Source: Clostridia bacterium
GTDB lineage: Bacteria > Bacillota > Clostridia > Christensenellales > Borkfalkiaceae
Assembly (NCBI GenBank): GCA_017624285.1
Contig: JAGANI010000031.1
Coordinates: 1 to 33,439, forward strand
DNA: 33,439 nucleotides
Direction: 5' to 3'
Under the pieces are notes generated by a model. That model ran no database searches. It had not been told where the DNA came from and saw only the letters and a program-made list of their open reading frames with translations. Position numbers and translations under genes: made by a program. Below, piece by piece: positions 1 to 6,460 of the stretch; position 1 is the stretch's first letter, and every line of letters begins with the position of its first letter.

Positions 1-1
1 A

Positions 2-445
2 GAGCTTGCTCCTACAGGTGTTAGCGATCCTTACGTATGGCGAGCATCCTACCTTCCCTCATTGAACGTAGATCAACAGTTTGTATATGACGCAGATCAA
101 AATTTCGATATGCTCCGTTTTGGACTTCAGGAATGGAAGAAGGTCGCGCCATATCTGCTCAAAGAATTTTACACACTGACGCCATGGCATAAGGAAAAGG
201 ATAACACGGATTTCACAGCCTTCTGTTACTACGATCCAGAAAAAGAAGATGGCGTTATATTGGCATTCCGCCAAGAAAAATGTTCAAGAGATGTCCTGAA
301 CATATCCCTTCCCTTCATTGACAGCGGTGACAGATATATTATTACCGACGAAAACAGTCATGAAGAAACCGCCACAAACGGAACTGTAACACTTCAGTTT
401 GATGGACCGCGAACTGCCAAGCTTTTATGGGTAAAAAAGATATGA
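2..445 (+). CDS. GH36-like alpha-galactosidase, C-terminal part (5' truncated by window)
   Basis: The reading frame is open from base 2, so the gene begins upstream of the window; the TTG at 62 is only an internal codon. The roughly 147 visible residues look like the end of a GH36-type alpha-galactosidase: a helical stretch (QEWKKVAPYLLKEFYTLTPW) leading into a beta-sandwich with CYYDPEKEDGVILAFRQ and a final LQFDGPRTAKLLWVKK strand. In this family the C-terminal sandwich follows the TIM barrel; the catalytic aspartates lie upstream and cannot be checked. The TGA stop at 443-445 overlaps the likely ATG of the transporter gene by four bases, so the two are probably translationally coupled. Family assignment rests on C-terminal resemblance only; another GH36-clan or GH97-like enzyme is possible. 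Confidence 0.7.
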   Translation, partial: ELAPTGVSDPYVWRASYLPSLNVDQQFVYDADQNFDMLRFGLQEWKKVAPYLLKEFYTLTPWHKEKDNTDFTAFCYYDPEKEDGVILAFRQEKCSRDVLNISLPFIDSGDRYIITDENSHEETATNGTVTLQFDGPRTAKLLWVKKI

Positions 446-1347
446 GTATACCGCTTACACTTATCTTATCTCTTGCCGCGGCTCTCGGCGGCAGTATTGC
501 GAAAAAATATTATACAGATAATGAACCGACGGGACTTTCGGGAGGCTTTGTTTTCAACGCGGTCGCTTGTCTGACCGCTGCCGTGATCCTGCTGTGCTGG
601 GGCGGATTTGGTGCGTCATCCGTATTTACGATTGTGCTAGGCGTGGCGTTCGGTGCTATTACAGCCCTGCAAGGAATCACGAACATAGCCGCTTTGCAGG
701 TCGGTCCTATGTCGTACACCTCGGTGATCATCTCTTTTTCTACCCTGATATCCTCTCTTTCAGGCGTGATGTTCTTTGACGAGAGCTTGGGGTGGGCACA
801 GATCGTGGGAATGGTGCTGATGCTTGCAAGCTTTGTGCTTGCCGCTAAAAACGACGTCGATGAAAAAAAAGCAAATTTAAAATGGCTTTTTCTGTGTCTT
901 GTAGCTTTTGTTGCAACAGGCGGCATCGGAGTGATGCAGAAGGTACATCAAAGCTCCGAATACCGCGACGAGCTGAACGCGTTTTTGATTATCGCTTTTG
1001 TCTCATCAGCAGTCCTTTGTGCGTTCTTCGCCGCATTGATGAAAAGGCGCGAAAGTCGATTTGCAGACGAAAAAGAGAAGAAAAAAAATAGCAAAAGGCA
1101 GGTTTGGCTTTTGCTCGGAATCATGCTTGCAAGCGGAGCTTGCGTAGCTGTCAATAACAAATTCAATCTCTATCTCTCCGGAGTAATGGACAGCGCGGTG
1201 TTTTTCCCCATCGTAAACGGTGGCGGTCTTGTGCTTACCACGCTTGCGGCAGTGCTGTTGTTCAAGGAAAAGCTTTCAACAAAGCAATGGATAGGTGTCG
1301 TTCTTGGAATCGCTTCGGTTGTTTTTTTGTGTAATCCGTTTGCGTAA
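442..1347 (+). CDS. DMT/EamA-family membrane transporter, possible sugar carrier
   Basis: This is a protein of about 301 residues with some ten hydrophobic segments in two halves, typical of the drug/metabolite transporter superfamily, which includes EamA exporters and the GRP/GlcU sugar porters. A charged loop (about residues 208-222, rich in Lys and Glu) separates the halves. ATG 442 is preferred because ATGA (442-445) overlaps the stop of the preceding glycosidase; ATG 427 is in frame but has no ribosome site. It shares clear blocks with the minus-strand DMT protein at 21678-22574: GGIGVMQK against GGLGLMQK, NAFLIIAF against DEFLIIAF, and SAVFFPIVN against SAIFFPVLN, so the two are paralogues. 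Its position after a glycosidase suggests uptake of the sugar that enzyme cleaves, but the substrate is not known. Confidence 0.85.
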   Translation: MSIPLTLILSLAAALGGSIAKKYYTDNEPTGLSGGFVFNAVACLTAAVILLCWGGFGASSVFTIVLGVAFGAITALQGITNIAALQVGPMSYTSVIISFSTLISSLSGVMFFDESLGWAQIVGMVLMLASFVLAAKNDVDEKKANLKWLFLCLVAFVATGGIGVMQKVHQSSEYRDELNAFLIIAFVSSAVLCAFFAALMKRRESRFADEKEKKKNSKRQVWLLLGIMLASGACVAVNNKFNLYLSGVMDSAVFFPIVNGGGLVLTTLAAVLLFKEKLSTKQWIGVVLGIASVVFLCNPFA

Positions 1348-1397
1348 AAGCGTTTTGAAATGATTGGCATCTATTTTGTCAAGATAACACAACGAAG

Positions 1398-1423
1398 AAG
1401 GACATCGCAAGATGTCCTTTTTT
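1398..1423 (+). terminator. Rho-independent terminator after the DMT transporter
   Basis: A nine-base-pair stem AAGGACATC (1398-1406) and GATGTCCTT (1411-1419) closes a GCAA tetraloop and is followed by a T run to 1423. It lies about 50 bases after the transporter stop and should end the glycosidase-transporter transcript. Confidence 0.85.
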
Positions 1424-1454
1424 CGTTGGTTACAGTGGCGCGACCTTGAACCGA

Positions 1455-1590
1455 ATGACCTCTAAAGGAGGTCATGGGCGAGCAAGCCAAAACGATTAAG
1501 TATCGTTTTGGCGACGCGAGGCCGCACGAAGCAAGGAGTATGACGAGCCGAGTGCAAGCGAAGCGAGAAACATAATTTGCCCGTGAGATC
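1455..1590. repeat. Hairpin-rich intergenic element, repeat-like
   Basis: Between two terminators lies a GC-richer noncoding stretch unlike ordinary spacer. It holds an 8-bp hairpin ATGACCTC/GAGGTCAT (1455-1462, 1468-1475), an 11-bp hairpin GCCAAAACGAT/ATCGTTTTGGC (1486-1496, 1502-1512), then a tract of short GCGAG/CGAAGC-like motifs to about 1570. A 33-codon frame starts at ATG 1474, but the AAAGGAGG before it is only two bases away and is inside the first hairpin, so it is not called as a gene. The architecture resembles dispersed palindromic elements; only one copy is in this window, so repeat status is an inference. Confidence 0.45.
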
Positions 1591-1597
1591 AAAAACC

Positions 1598-1637
1598 GAA
1601 CGGCGCCCTGCCTTGTCGCAGATCGCCGTTCGATGTC
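1598..1637 (-). terminator. Terminator of the minus-strand SGNH hydrolase
   Basis: Read on the minus strand, CGAACGGCG pairs with CGCCGTTCG around an 18-base loop and is followed by GTTTTTG. It begins just after the stop at 1653. The flanking T-rich run on the plus strand (1637-1645) may let it work in both directions. Confidence 0.7.
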
Positions 1638-1652
1638 TTTTTCTTATATTTC

Positions 1653-2306
1653 TCAATACTTCTTCAGCTCGTCCTTCAGTATCTCCTTATAGTAATCGGC
1701 GAAGATTTCATAGCCCAACTCATTGAAATGCACGCCGTCGTCTATGAATATATCCTTTCGATTAAGCGGCTCGTATGAAAGCGGGTCGAAATAGATGACG
1801 CGCGGACTCTTCTCGGCAAATTCGCGAAGCATTTCGCTATACTCTCTGCGGCGGGCAAGCACGCTCTCGTCCATATCCCTCGTCGCCAAAGCTCCCGAAA
1901 GATAGACCAGAAGCTCGGGAAAATCGGTCAGAGCATAGGTCACCACGCGCTGAGCAAGCTCGAAAGCCTCTTCGTTGCTATACCCAAACGACTCGCTGTT
2001 GCCCCAACTTCCGTAAACCAGCACGCGGGGCTCAAGGGGGCGTACCATACGAGGGTAATAATAGAGCTGATGCTCGGGACAGCTTGACCCGAATCCGCGG
2101 TTGATACAGCACTCCGCACCGCTCTCACCGAGAAGCACACGTCGAAGAGGCTTGTTACCCCATTCCATGCTCCATCGGGTGTAATACGAAGGCCCGTAAA
2201 AAACTATCCCATCGCGAATAATAGGCTCCTCCTCGTATTTCCGCACGTAATTCTCCATAGAGTCCTTCCAGATCTCAATATATTGCAAACCAACGCGAAC
2301 AGGCAT
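1653..2306 (-). CDS. SGNH/GDSL-type hydrolase (probable carbohydrate or lipid esterase)
   Basis: The product of 217 residues has the SGNH blocks: block I is GPSYYTRW with Ser at about 40 (GPS in place of GDS), block II is NRGFGSS (Gly about 71), block III is SWGNS (Asn about 103), and block V is DDGVHFNELGY with the catalytic Asp and His near 190-193. SGNH enzymes are serine esterases that often remove acetyl groups from polysaccharides, which fits the surrounding glycosidases; the actual substrate is unknown. There is no signal peptide, so it should be cytosolic. The ATG at 2306 follows a GGTAGG-like ribosome site. It is transcribed alone from a consensus promoter at 2344-2372 and ends at the terminator near 1600. 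Leucine codon use and GC content match the first 5 kb rather than the rest of the window. Confidence 0.82.
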   Translation of the reverse strand: MPVRVGLQYIEIWKDSMENYVRKYEEEPIIRDGIVFYGPSYYTRWSMEWGNKPLRRVLLGESGAECCINRGFGSSCPEHQLYYYPRMVRPLEPRVLVYGSWGNSESFGYSNEEAFELAQRVVTYALTDFPELLVYLSGALATRDMDESVLARRREYSEMLREFAEKSPRVIYFDPLSYEPLNRKDIFIDDGVHFNELGYEIFADYYKEILKDELKKY

Positions 2307-2343
2307 AATAAAAACCTACCTTCAGAAAGTATTTGTTAACACA

Positions 2344-2372
2344 ATTATACAACCCTTTTTCAATCCTGTCAA
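2344..2372 (-). promoter_or_regulatory. Sigma-A promoter for the SGNH hydrolase
   Basis: On the minus strand TTGACA (2372-2367) and TATAAT (2349-2344) are both perfect and separated by exactly 17 bases. The site is about 40 bases upstream of the ATG at 2306. Confidence 0.85.
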
Positions 2373-2385
2373 TGCCTGATTATAG

Positions 2386-2423
2386 AATACTTTGACCCCA
2401 AAAAATAACGAGTATTAAGTATT
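2386..2423. promoter_or_regulatory. Inverted repeat between divergent promoters, candidate operator
   Basis: AATACTT (2386-2392) and AAGTATT (2417-2423) form an inverted repeat with 31 bases between centres, about three helical turns. The right arm touches the -35 box of the plus-strand promoter at 2422, and the pair lies between the two divergent promoters. Short arms in AT-rich DNA can arise by chance. Confidence 0.3.
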
Positions 2424-2450
2424 GTCAAATGGAATGTCAAGTGATATAAT
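2422..2450 (+). promoter_or_regulatory. Sigma-A promoter P1 of the GH63-like gene
   Basis: TTGTCA (2422-2427) and TATAAT (2445-2450) are separated by 17 bases. A transcript from here would have a leader of about 315 bases before the ATG at 2774. Confidence 0.7.
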
Positions 2451-2564
2451 ATCTACAGTAATTGTTATTTCTACGTATCCGAATATATCAAAGAGATTTC
2501 CGGTTTGCGGCTTTTGCTATCGGTGGGGCTAAAAAACCTGTCAAATAAAATTCATAAATGCCGC

Positions 2565-2593
2565 TTGCATTTCCGGATCAAATTGTATATACT
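2565..2593 (+). promoter_or_regulatory. Possible second promoter P2 of the GH63-like gene
   Basis: TTGCAT (2565-2570), a 17-base spacer and TATACT (2588-2593) make a weaker second promoter, giving a leader of about 175 bases. It starts just before the hairpin cluster at 2660-2730. Confidence 0.45.
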
Positions 2594-2659
2594 ATTAATT
2601 ATTAAATAGCAAAATATTACAAAAAACCCAATTCGACAATGTATTTACGAAAGAAACGA

Positions 2660-2730
2660 GCAAAGTAACAAGGAATACTTTGCAGCATTTTCTGCTGTGT
2701 TCTATTCAGAAATTGAATCATAGGGAACAC
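2660..2730 (+). promoter_or_regulatory. Three-hairpin 5' leader of the GH63-like gene
   Basis: Three stems follow each other: GCAAAGTA/TACTTTGC (2660-2667, 2676-2683), CAGCA/TGCTG (2683-2687, 2693-2697) and GTGTTC/GAACAC (2697-2702, 2725-2730), the last with an inner ATTCA/TGAAT stem. No T run follows, so it is not a simple terminator, and it matches no riboswitch consensus that I know. A regulatory or mRNA-stabilising role is possible. Confidence 0.4.
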
Positions 2731-2773
2731 AAAAAGTAATTGGGAGCAACTAAGCAAAGATAGGAGAAGCATT

Positions 2774-4954
2774 ATGATAAAATACGGTGCATATGACCCG
2801 TTGTATCCAAATGGAATTGTTGCTGTGGGCGGCGATCAAGAAATTTTCGGCATTCGTTTTCTGACCGCTGACCGTTCGGATCACCATGTAGTCCGCGAAA
2901 AGGAGTTTCCTTTCTCAACGATTCGTATTCACTCCATTCAGGCTGAAGATCATATGGATTTTTCGTGGAAATACAAAGAGAAACAGGTGCGCCTGACATG
3001 GAAACGCTTGTCGGATGACACGGTTTTTGGACAGCTGGAATTTGACGAGGGGCTTGAAATTTACGCAGAAATGTATATGCCGTGGGAAAGCAGACATCCG
3101 TATACGGAGTGGCCGAATTTCACGGTGCAGGGGCCGAAGATTTTCGCCGGAGAACTCATCTCTCCCTATGGTATCGGTCAGAACAATGCGGTCATCTTTG
3201 CCACAGATAAAGAGCCGGAAGAAGCACTGGGGTACAATGACCGTATCCAGCAGTATGGGGATTTTCAGCAGCACGGAAAACTGCGCAACCTCGCTCCCGG
3301 AAGAATTTGGCAGGACATGGGCATCAGCTGGTATCTCGGTGCTCATTTTACCGAGAACTTTTCCTTTGTGCTCCAGACGGGCAGTGCCGCCGATTTCGCC
3401 TCCCGGAGCAGAGAGACATATGAATCCCTGCTAAGACTTGGAAAGGAATATACCGGAACCTATTCCCATGCGCTTACCGGAAGCGGTGATCTTTCGGCTG
3501 TCGGGGCTGCGGTTTCTTCGATTCTTCCCTTCAATACCATCTATAAAGCACATACGGGCCGCAGATACATTATGGTGGATCGTACATGGAATCGCTGTGA
3601 AGAAGGCTGGGGGTTTCAGTCTAACTGGGATACTTTTTTAAGCAGCTGGTCAGCTTCATGGACAGACCCCGTGCTCGCCAAGGAAAATATGCTTTCGGGA
3701 TACGACGCACAGCTTCCCGACGGAAAAATTCCCCTGCACATCCGTCCCGGAAAAGAGCACGCTGCCGAACCGCCGATTACTGCCGGACGCAGTCAGCATA
3801 TCGTGCAGGGACTTACTTTGTGGAACACATATCTGCACACAAAGGATAAGGAATGGGCAGACCACTGTTATCAATGTGCTAAAAAAGCGAACCGGTGGTG
3901 GTTCTCCGACAGAGGAGACGGACAAAAATACCGAGATCCGCTGGACTGGGGACTTCTAGGCTTTGGATATGATCCACAGGACGAGATGGGTATTTTAGGT
4001 GCGCAGATGCAGCCATACGTTGGAAAAGCGCAGTATGCCTACTTTGAAACATATGACGACAGTCCCCAGTGGACGACGGGTAAATATTTCAAATCTGTTG
4101 CAGGGCTTTCCGGCATCACGAAAGATGATGTTGACGACGAGTCGAAGTACATCGAGCAGTATCACACAGCAGATATATACACGCTGGAACGCTGCTGTCT
4201 GTACGCTGTGGACTGCGAGTGTCTGTCTAAACTGGCGAATGTGCTCGGATATGCGGAAGATGCCGCTGAGTTTGACGCCCGGTACAGACGGATCGCTAAG
4301 AACATCAACGAAAAAATGTGGTGCGAAGAGGACGGCTGTTACTACAATCTGAAATTCGACGGCAGTTTCTCCAAAAAACAATCCCCCGACTGCTTCATGC
4401 CTCTTATGACGGGGCTTGTACCGGACGACCGCAAAGAACGTCTGCTTTCCATTTTGAAAGATGAAAACAAGTTCTGGGGAGATTACATGATTCCGTCCAT
4501 TGCGAAGGATGACCCGGCATTCCCGGAACAGGCATACTGGAGAGGGCAAATCTGGCCGCCGATGGTTTTATGGACATATTTGGGTCTGAAGCGCAGCGGT
4601 GAATCCGGGCTGGCATGGGAATTTGCAGAGAAAATAGCTGCAATGCTGGCAAGAGAATGGCGGGAAAACGGCTTCACACCTGAAAATTACAATGCCTATA
4701 CAGGCAGATGCTCAGGCTCACAGCATTATAACTGGGGTGTGCTGATGGGACTGCCCATGCTTGAGGAGCTTGTAACCTTCACGGAAGACAGCCTTATTTT
4801 CGGCAATCCTTTAGCTCCCGACGGAACGGAACTGGTCAACATTCCGGCTGACGGCAAGTATTACAGCGTAAAAATCGAAAACGGCATGACAACCGTATGC
4901 TGTAACGGTGTATGTATTGCCAAAAATCACGGGTATGTTGAAATCGCTCGCTGA
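2774..4954 (+). CDS. GH63/MGH1-like (alpha/alpha)6-barrel glycoside hydrolase
   Basis: This protein of 726 residues has a beta-rich N-terminal domain (about 1-240) and a helical (alpha/alpha)6-barrel domain (about 250-690), the layout of GH63 and mannosylglycerate-hydrolase-like enzymes, with a short beta-type tail. Family landmarks are FQSNWDTFLSS with the likely general acid Asp at about 286, the WRGQIWPP motif at 589-596, and the TPENYN motif with the likely general base Glu at about 637. GH63 enzymes cleave alpha-glucosidic or alpha-mannosidic bonds with inversion; which sugar is cut here cannot be told. No signal peptide is present, so the enzyme is cytosolic. ATG 2774 has a ribosome site (TAGGAGAAG) seven to eight bases before it. 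Transcription is from tandem promoters and ends at the stem at 4988-5034. Trehalase (GH37) is a less likely alternative. Confidence 0.82.
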   Translation: MIKYGAYDPLYPNGIVAVGGDQEIFGIRFLTADRSDHHVVREKEFPFSTIRIHSIQAEDHMDFSWKYKEKQVRLTWKRLSDDTVFGQLEFDEGLEIYAEMYMPWESRHPYTEWPNFTVQGPKIFAGELISPYGIGQNNAVIFATDKEPEEALGYNDRIQQYGDFQQHGKLRNLAPGRIWQDMGISWYLGAHFTENFSFVLQTGSAADFASRSRETYESLLRLGKEYTGTYSHALTGSGDLSAVGAAVSSILPFNTIYKAHTGRRYIMVDRTWNRCEEGWGFQSNWDTFLSSWSASWTDPVLAKENMLSGYDAQLPDGKIPLHIRPGKEHAAEPPITAGRSQHIVQGLTLWNTYLHTKDKEWADHCYQCAKKANRWWFSDRGDGQKYRDPLDWGLLGFGYDPQDEMGILGAQMQPYVGKAQYAYFETYDDSPQWTTGKYFKSVAGLSGITKDDVDDESKYIEQYHTADIYTLERCCLYAVDCECLSKLANVLGYAEDAAEFDARYRRIAKNINEKMWCEEDGCYYNLKFDGSFSKKQSPDCFMPLMTGLVPDDRKERLLSILKDENKFWGDYMIPSIAKDDPAFPEQAYWRGQIWPPMVLWTYLGLKRSGESGLAWEFAEKIAAMLAREWRENGFTPENYNAYTGRCSGSQHYNWGVLMGLPMLEELVTFTEDSLIFGNPLAPDGTELVNIPADGKYYSVKIENGMTTVCCNGVCIAKNHGYVEIAR

Positions 4955-4987
4955 ACATTCGTACCCGGAATCATAAACAAATTATTG

Positions 4988-5034
4988 CGGCTGCTGCATT
5001 GGGAAATTCTTTCTGGATGCGACAGCCGTTTTTT
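4988..5034 (+). terminator. Rho-independent terminator after the GH63-like gene
   Basis: CGGCTG (4988-4993) pairs with CAGCCG (5023-5028), extended by GCAT/ATGC inside, and is followed by six T residues. Confidence 0.8.
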
Positions 5035-5066
5035 GCTAAAATTTTATATAATTAATCTTAATTTTA

Positions 5067-5095
5067 TTGTATTTTATTATTGTAAGTGGTATAAT
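5067..5095 (+). promoter_or_regulatory. Sigma-A promoter of the MscS gene
   Basis: TTGTAT (5067-5072), a 17-base spacer and TATAAT (5090-5095) lie 45 bases before the ATG at 5140, which has an AAAGGAG ribosome site. Confidence 0.7.
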
Positions 5096-5139
5096 TTATT
5101 AAAATCAATTTTTATATTATTAATAAAGGAGTTGTAAAT

Positions 5140-5958
5140 ATGGATTGGCAAGCTTTACTAGATACATTGATACAATGGGCAACAAATACCGGCGTAAAAA
5201 TAATTATTGCATTAATTATTATGCTTATTTCTTTCAAAATAATAAATTCTATTGCAAAAAAAATTGTTAAAAGATGTGAAAAAAAACACAAGGACAAGAC
5301 AATTTTTCAAACCCTTGCTTATGTGTTAAAAATCGGTCTTAAAATTGTCGTAGTCATTTGTTTAATTGGATATTTAGGCATAGACACTAGTGGATTGACC
5401 GCATTGATTGCATCCCTTGGCGTTGGCATAGGGTTAGCGGTAAACGGTGCGCTTTCTAACCTTGCCGGTGGTGTTTTAATTATTTTAACCAGACCTTTCA
5501 AGATTGATGATTATATAGAGGCGTTAGGCTATTCTGGAACGGTAGTTGATATTCACATTACCAATACTAAACTTTTAACGCCAGACAACAAAGTAATATA
5601 TCTACCTAATGGAACTCTTTCAAGTGCAGAAATAGTTAACTATTCTGAAAAAGATTTAAGACGTGTAGATTTTACGTTTTCAATCGGTTATGATGATGAT
5701 TTTACAAAGGCAAAACAAATTATAACGGATATATGCGAAGCACACGAACTTGTTTTAGACGACCCACAACCTTTTGTTAGGGTTAAAGAACACGGTTCTT
5801 CTAGTATAAATATAACGGCAAGAGCGTGGGTGAAAAACGCGGATTATTGGACCGTTTATTTTGATATTACTGAAGCCGTAAAATTAGCGTTTGATAAAGA
5901 AGGCATAGAAATTCCGTTCAATCAACTTGACGTTAACATAAAGAACAAAACGAATTAA
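5140..5958 (+). CDS. mscS: Small-conductance mechanosensitive channel, MscS family
   Basis: A 272-residue inner-membrane channel that opens under membrane tension and releases solutes during hypo-osmotic shock. Three membrane segments are visible: about 17-42, 60-82, and the pore helix at 88-115, which has the Gly/Ala-rich pattern (SLGVGIGLAVNGALSNLAGG) expected for the tension-gated TM3. The RPFKIDDYI sequence starts the MscS beta domain, followed by DNKVIYLPNG and a C-terminal alpha/beta domain to about 265. The length is that of the compact MscS class. It is monocistronic with its own promoter and lies at the start of the AT-rich part of the window: TTA and other AT-rich codons suddenly dominate here compared with the upstream gene. 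Confidence 0.95.
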   Translation: MDWQALLDTLIQWATNTGVKIIIALIIMLISFKIINSIAKKIVKRCEKKHKDKTIFQTLAYVLKIGLKIVVVICLIGYLGIDTSGLTALIASLGVGIGLAVNGALSNLAGGVLIILTRPFKIDDYIEALGYSGTVVDIHITNTKLLTPDNKVIYLPNGTLSSAEIVNYSEKDLRRVDFTFSIGYDDDFTKAKQIITDICEAHELVLDDPQPFVRVKEHGSSSINITARAWVKNADYWTVYFDITEAVKLAFDKEGIEIPFNQLDVNIKNKTN

Positions 5959-6118
5959 ACGTTGATTTAATAAAATTGCAAGCACATTTGAATTTAATAC
6001 ATTATTTGAATTGCAATATTGATAACTGATTATGAAATACTCTATTTTAATTGATTGCGAGTAGCCAAGTAATGCACTAAAACCACAACGGAATAATACT
6101 AAAAACTTTTAAAAAATT
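5959..6118. other. AT-rich spacer without recognised content
   Basis: Between the MscS stop and the T-box promoter I see no open reading frame with a ribosome site, no convincing terminator and no structured RNA. Confidence 0.5.
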
Positions 6119-6119
6119 A

Positions 6120-6148
6120 TTGACAAAGAAAAAATATAGGAATATAAT
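6120..6148 (+). promoter_or_regulatory. Consensus sigma-A promoter of the T-box transcript
   Basis: Perfect TTGACA (6120-6125) and TATAAT (6143-6148) boxes are separated by exactly 17 bases, predicting a start near 6155, just before the T-box leader. Confidence 0.9.
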
Positions 6149-6171
6149 TCAAAAAAAGTATATAAAAGCTA

Positions 6172-6430
6172 TGACGAAGACGGCCGAAAATGGATTATCA
6201 CAGAGAGCTGATGTATGGTGCGAATCAGCATAATCGTTTTTAATGGCTTATCACTTCCGAGCTGGAAGCCCCAAAGATAATTTCTAGTAGACGCTTCCCG
6301 TGGGTGCTACGTTAGTGCATAGGAGTTGTTGGACTCTGAAGGTGGTAGAGTAAATCTACAATTTGAGTGGTACCGCGAGTATATTATACCCGTCTCAAAG
6401 AGAAATCTTGAGGCGGGTTTTTGTTTTTTT
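6172..6430 (+). promoter_or_regulatory. T-box riboswitch leader, probably reading tRNA-Ile
   Basis: The leader has the full T-box layout. Stem I carries the GA motif (ATGACGAAG at 6180), a GATTAT/ATAATC helix, the AGAGAG bulge, and a GCTGAT/ATCAGC helix closing a GGTGCGA apical region. Stem III is GTAGA/TCTAC (6345-6359). The T-box signature is GAGTGGTACCGCG (6365-6377). The antiterminator pairs TTTGAG (6362-6367) with CTCAAA (6394-6399), which competes with the terminator. The best specifier reading is ATC (6250-6252) followed by A and CTTCC, meaning isoleucine. The T in TGGT (6368-6371) would pair with discriminator A73 of tRNA-Ile. Class and position are firm; the amino acid is an inference. 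Confidence 0.92.
6388..6430 (+). terminator. Regulated terminator of the T-box
   Basis: ACCCGTCTCAA (6388-6398) pairs with TTGAGGCGGGT (6408-6418), with one G-U pair, followed by a T-rich tail. Its left arm contains the bases that the antiterminator needs, so it forms when the tRNA is charged. Confidence 0.92.
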
Positions 6431-6460
6431 AAGTAAATTTAAAGGAATAGTGGGATTATT

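Noticed and set aside
1474-1575. 33-codon frame starting after AAAGGAGG in the hairpin-rich element
   Set aside because: The SD-like sequence is only two bases from the ATG and is half of a hairpin stem, and the codons follow the element's own palindromes, so a gene is not supported.
3995-4549. Long antisense frame of 184 codons within the GH63-like gene
   Set aside because: It is a shadow of a GC-richer coding region, with no ribosome site and no family resemblance.
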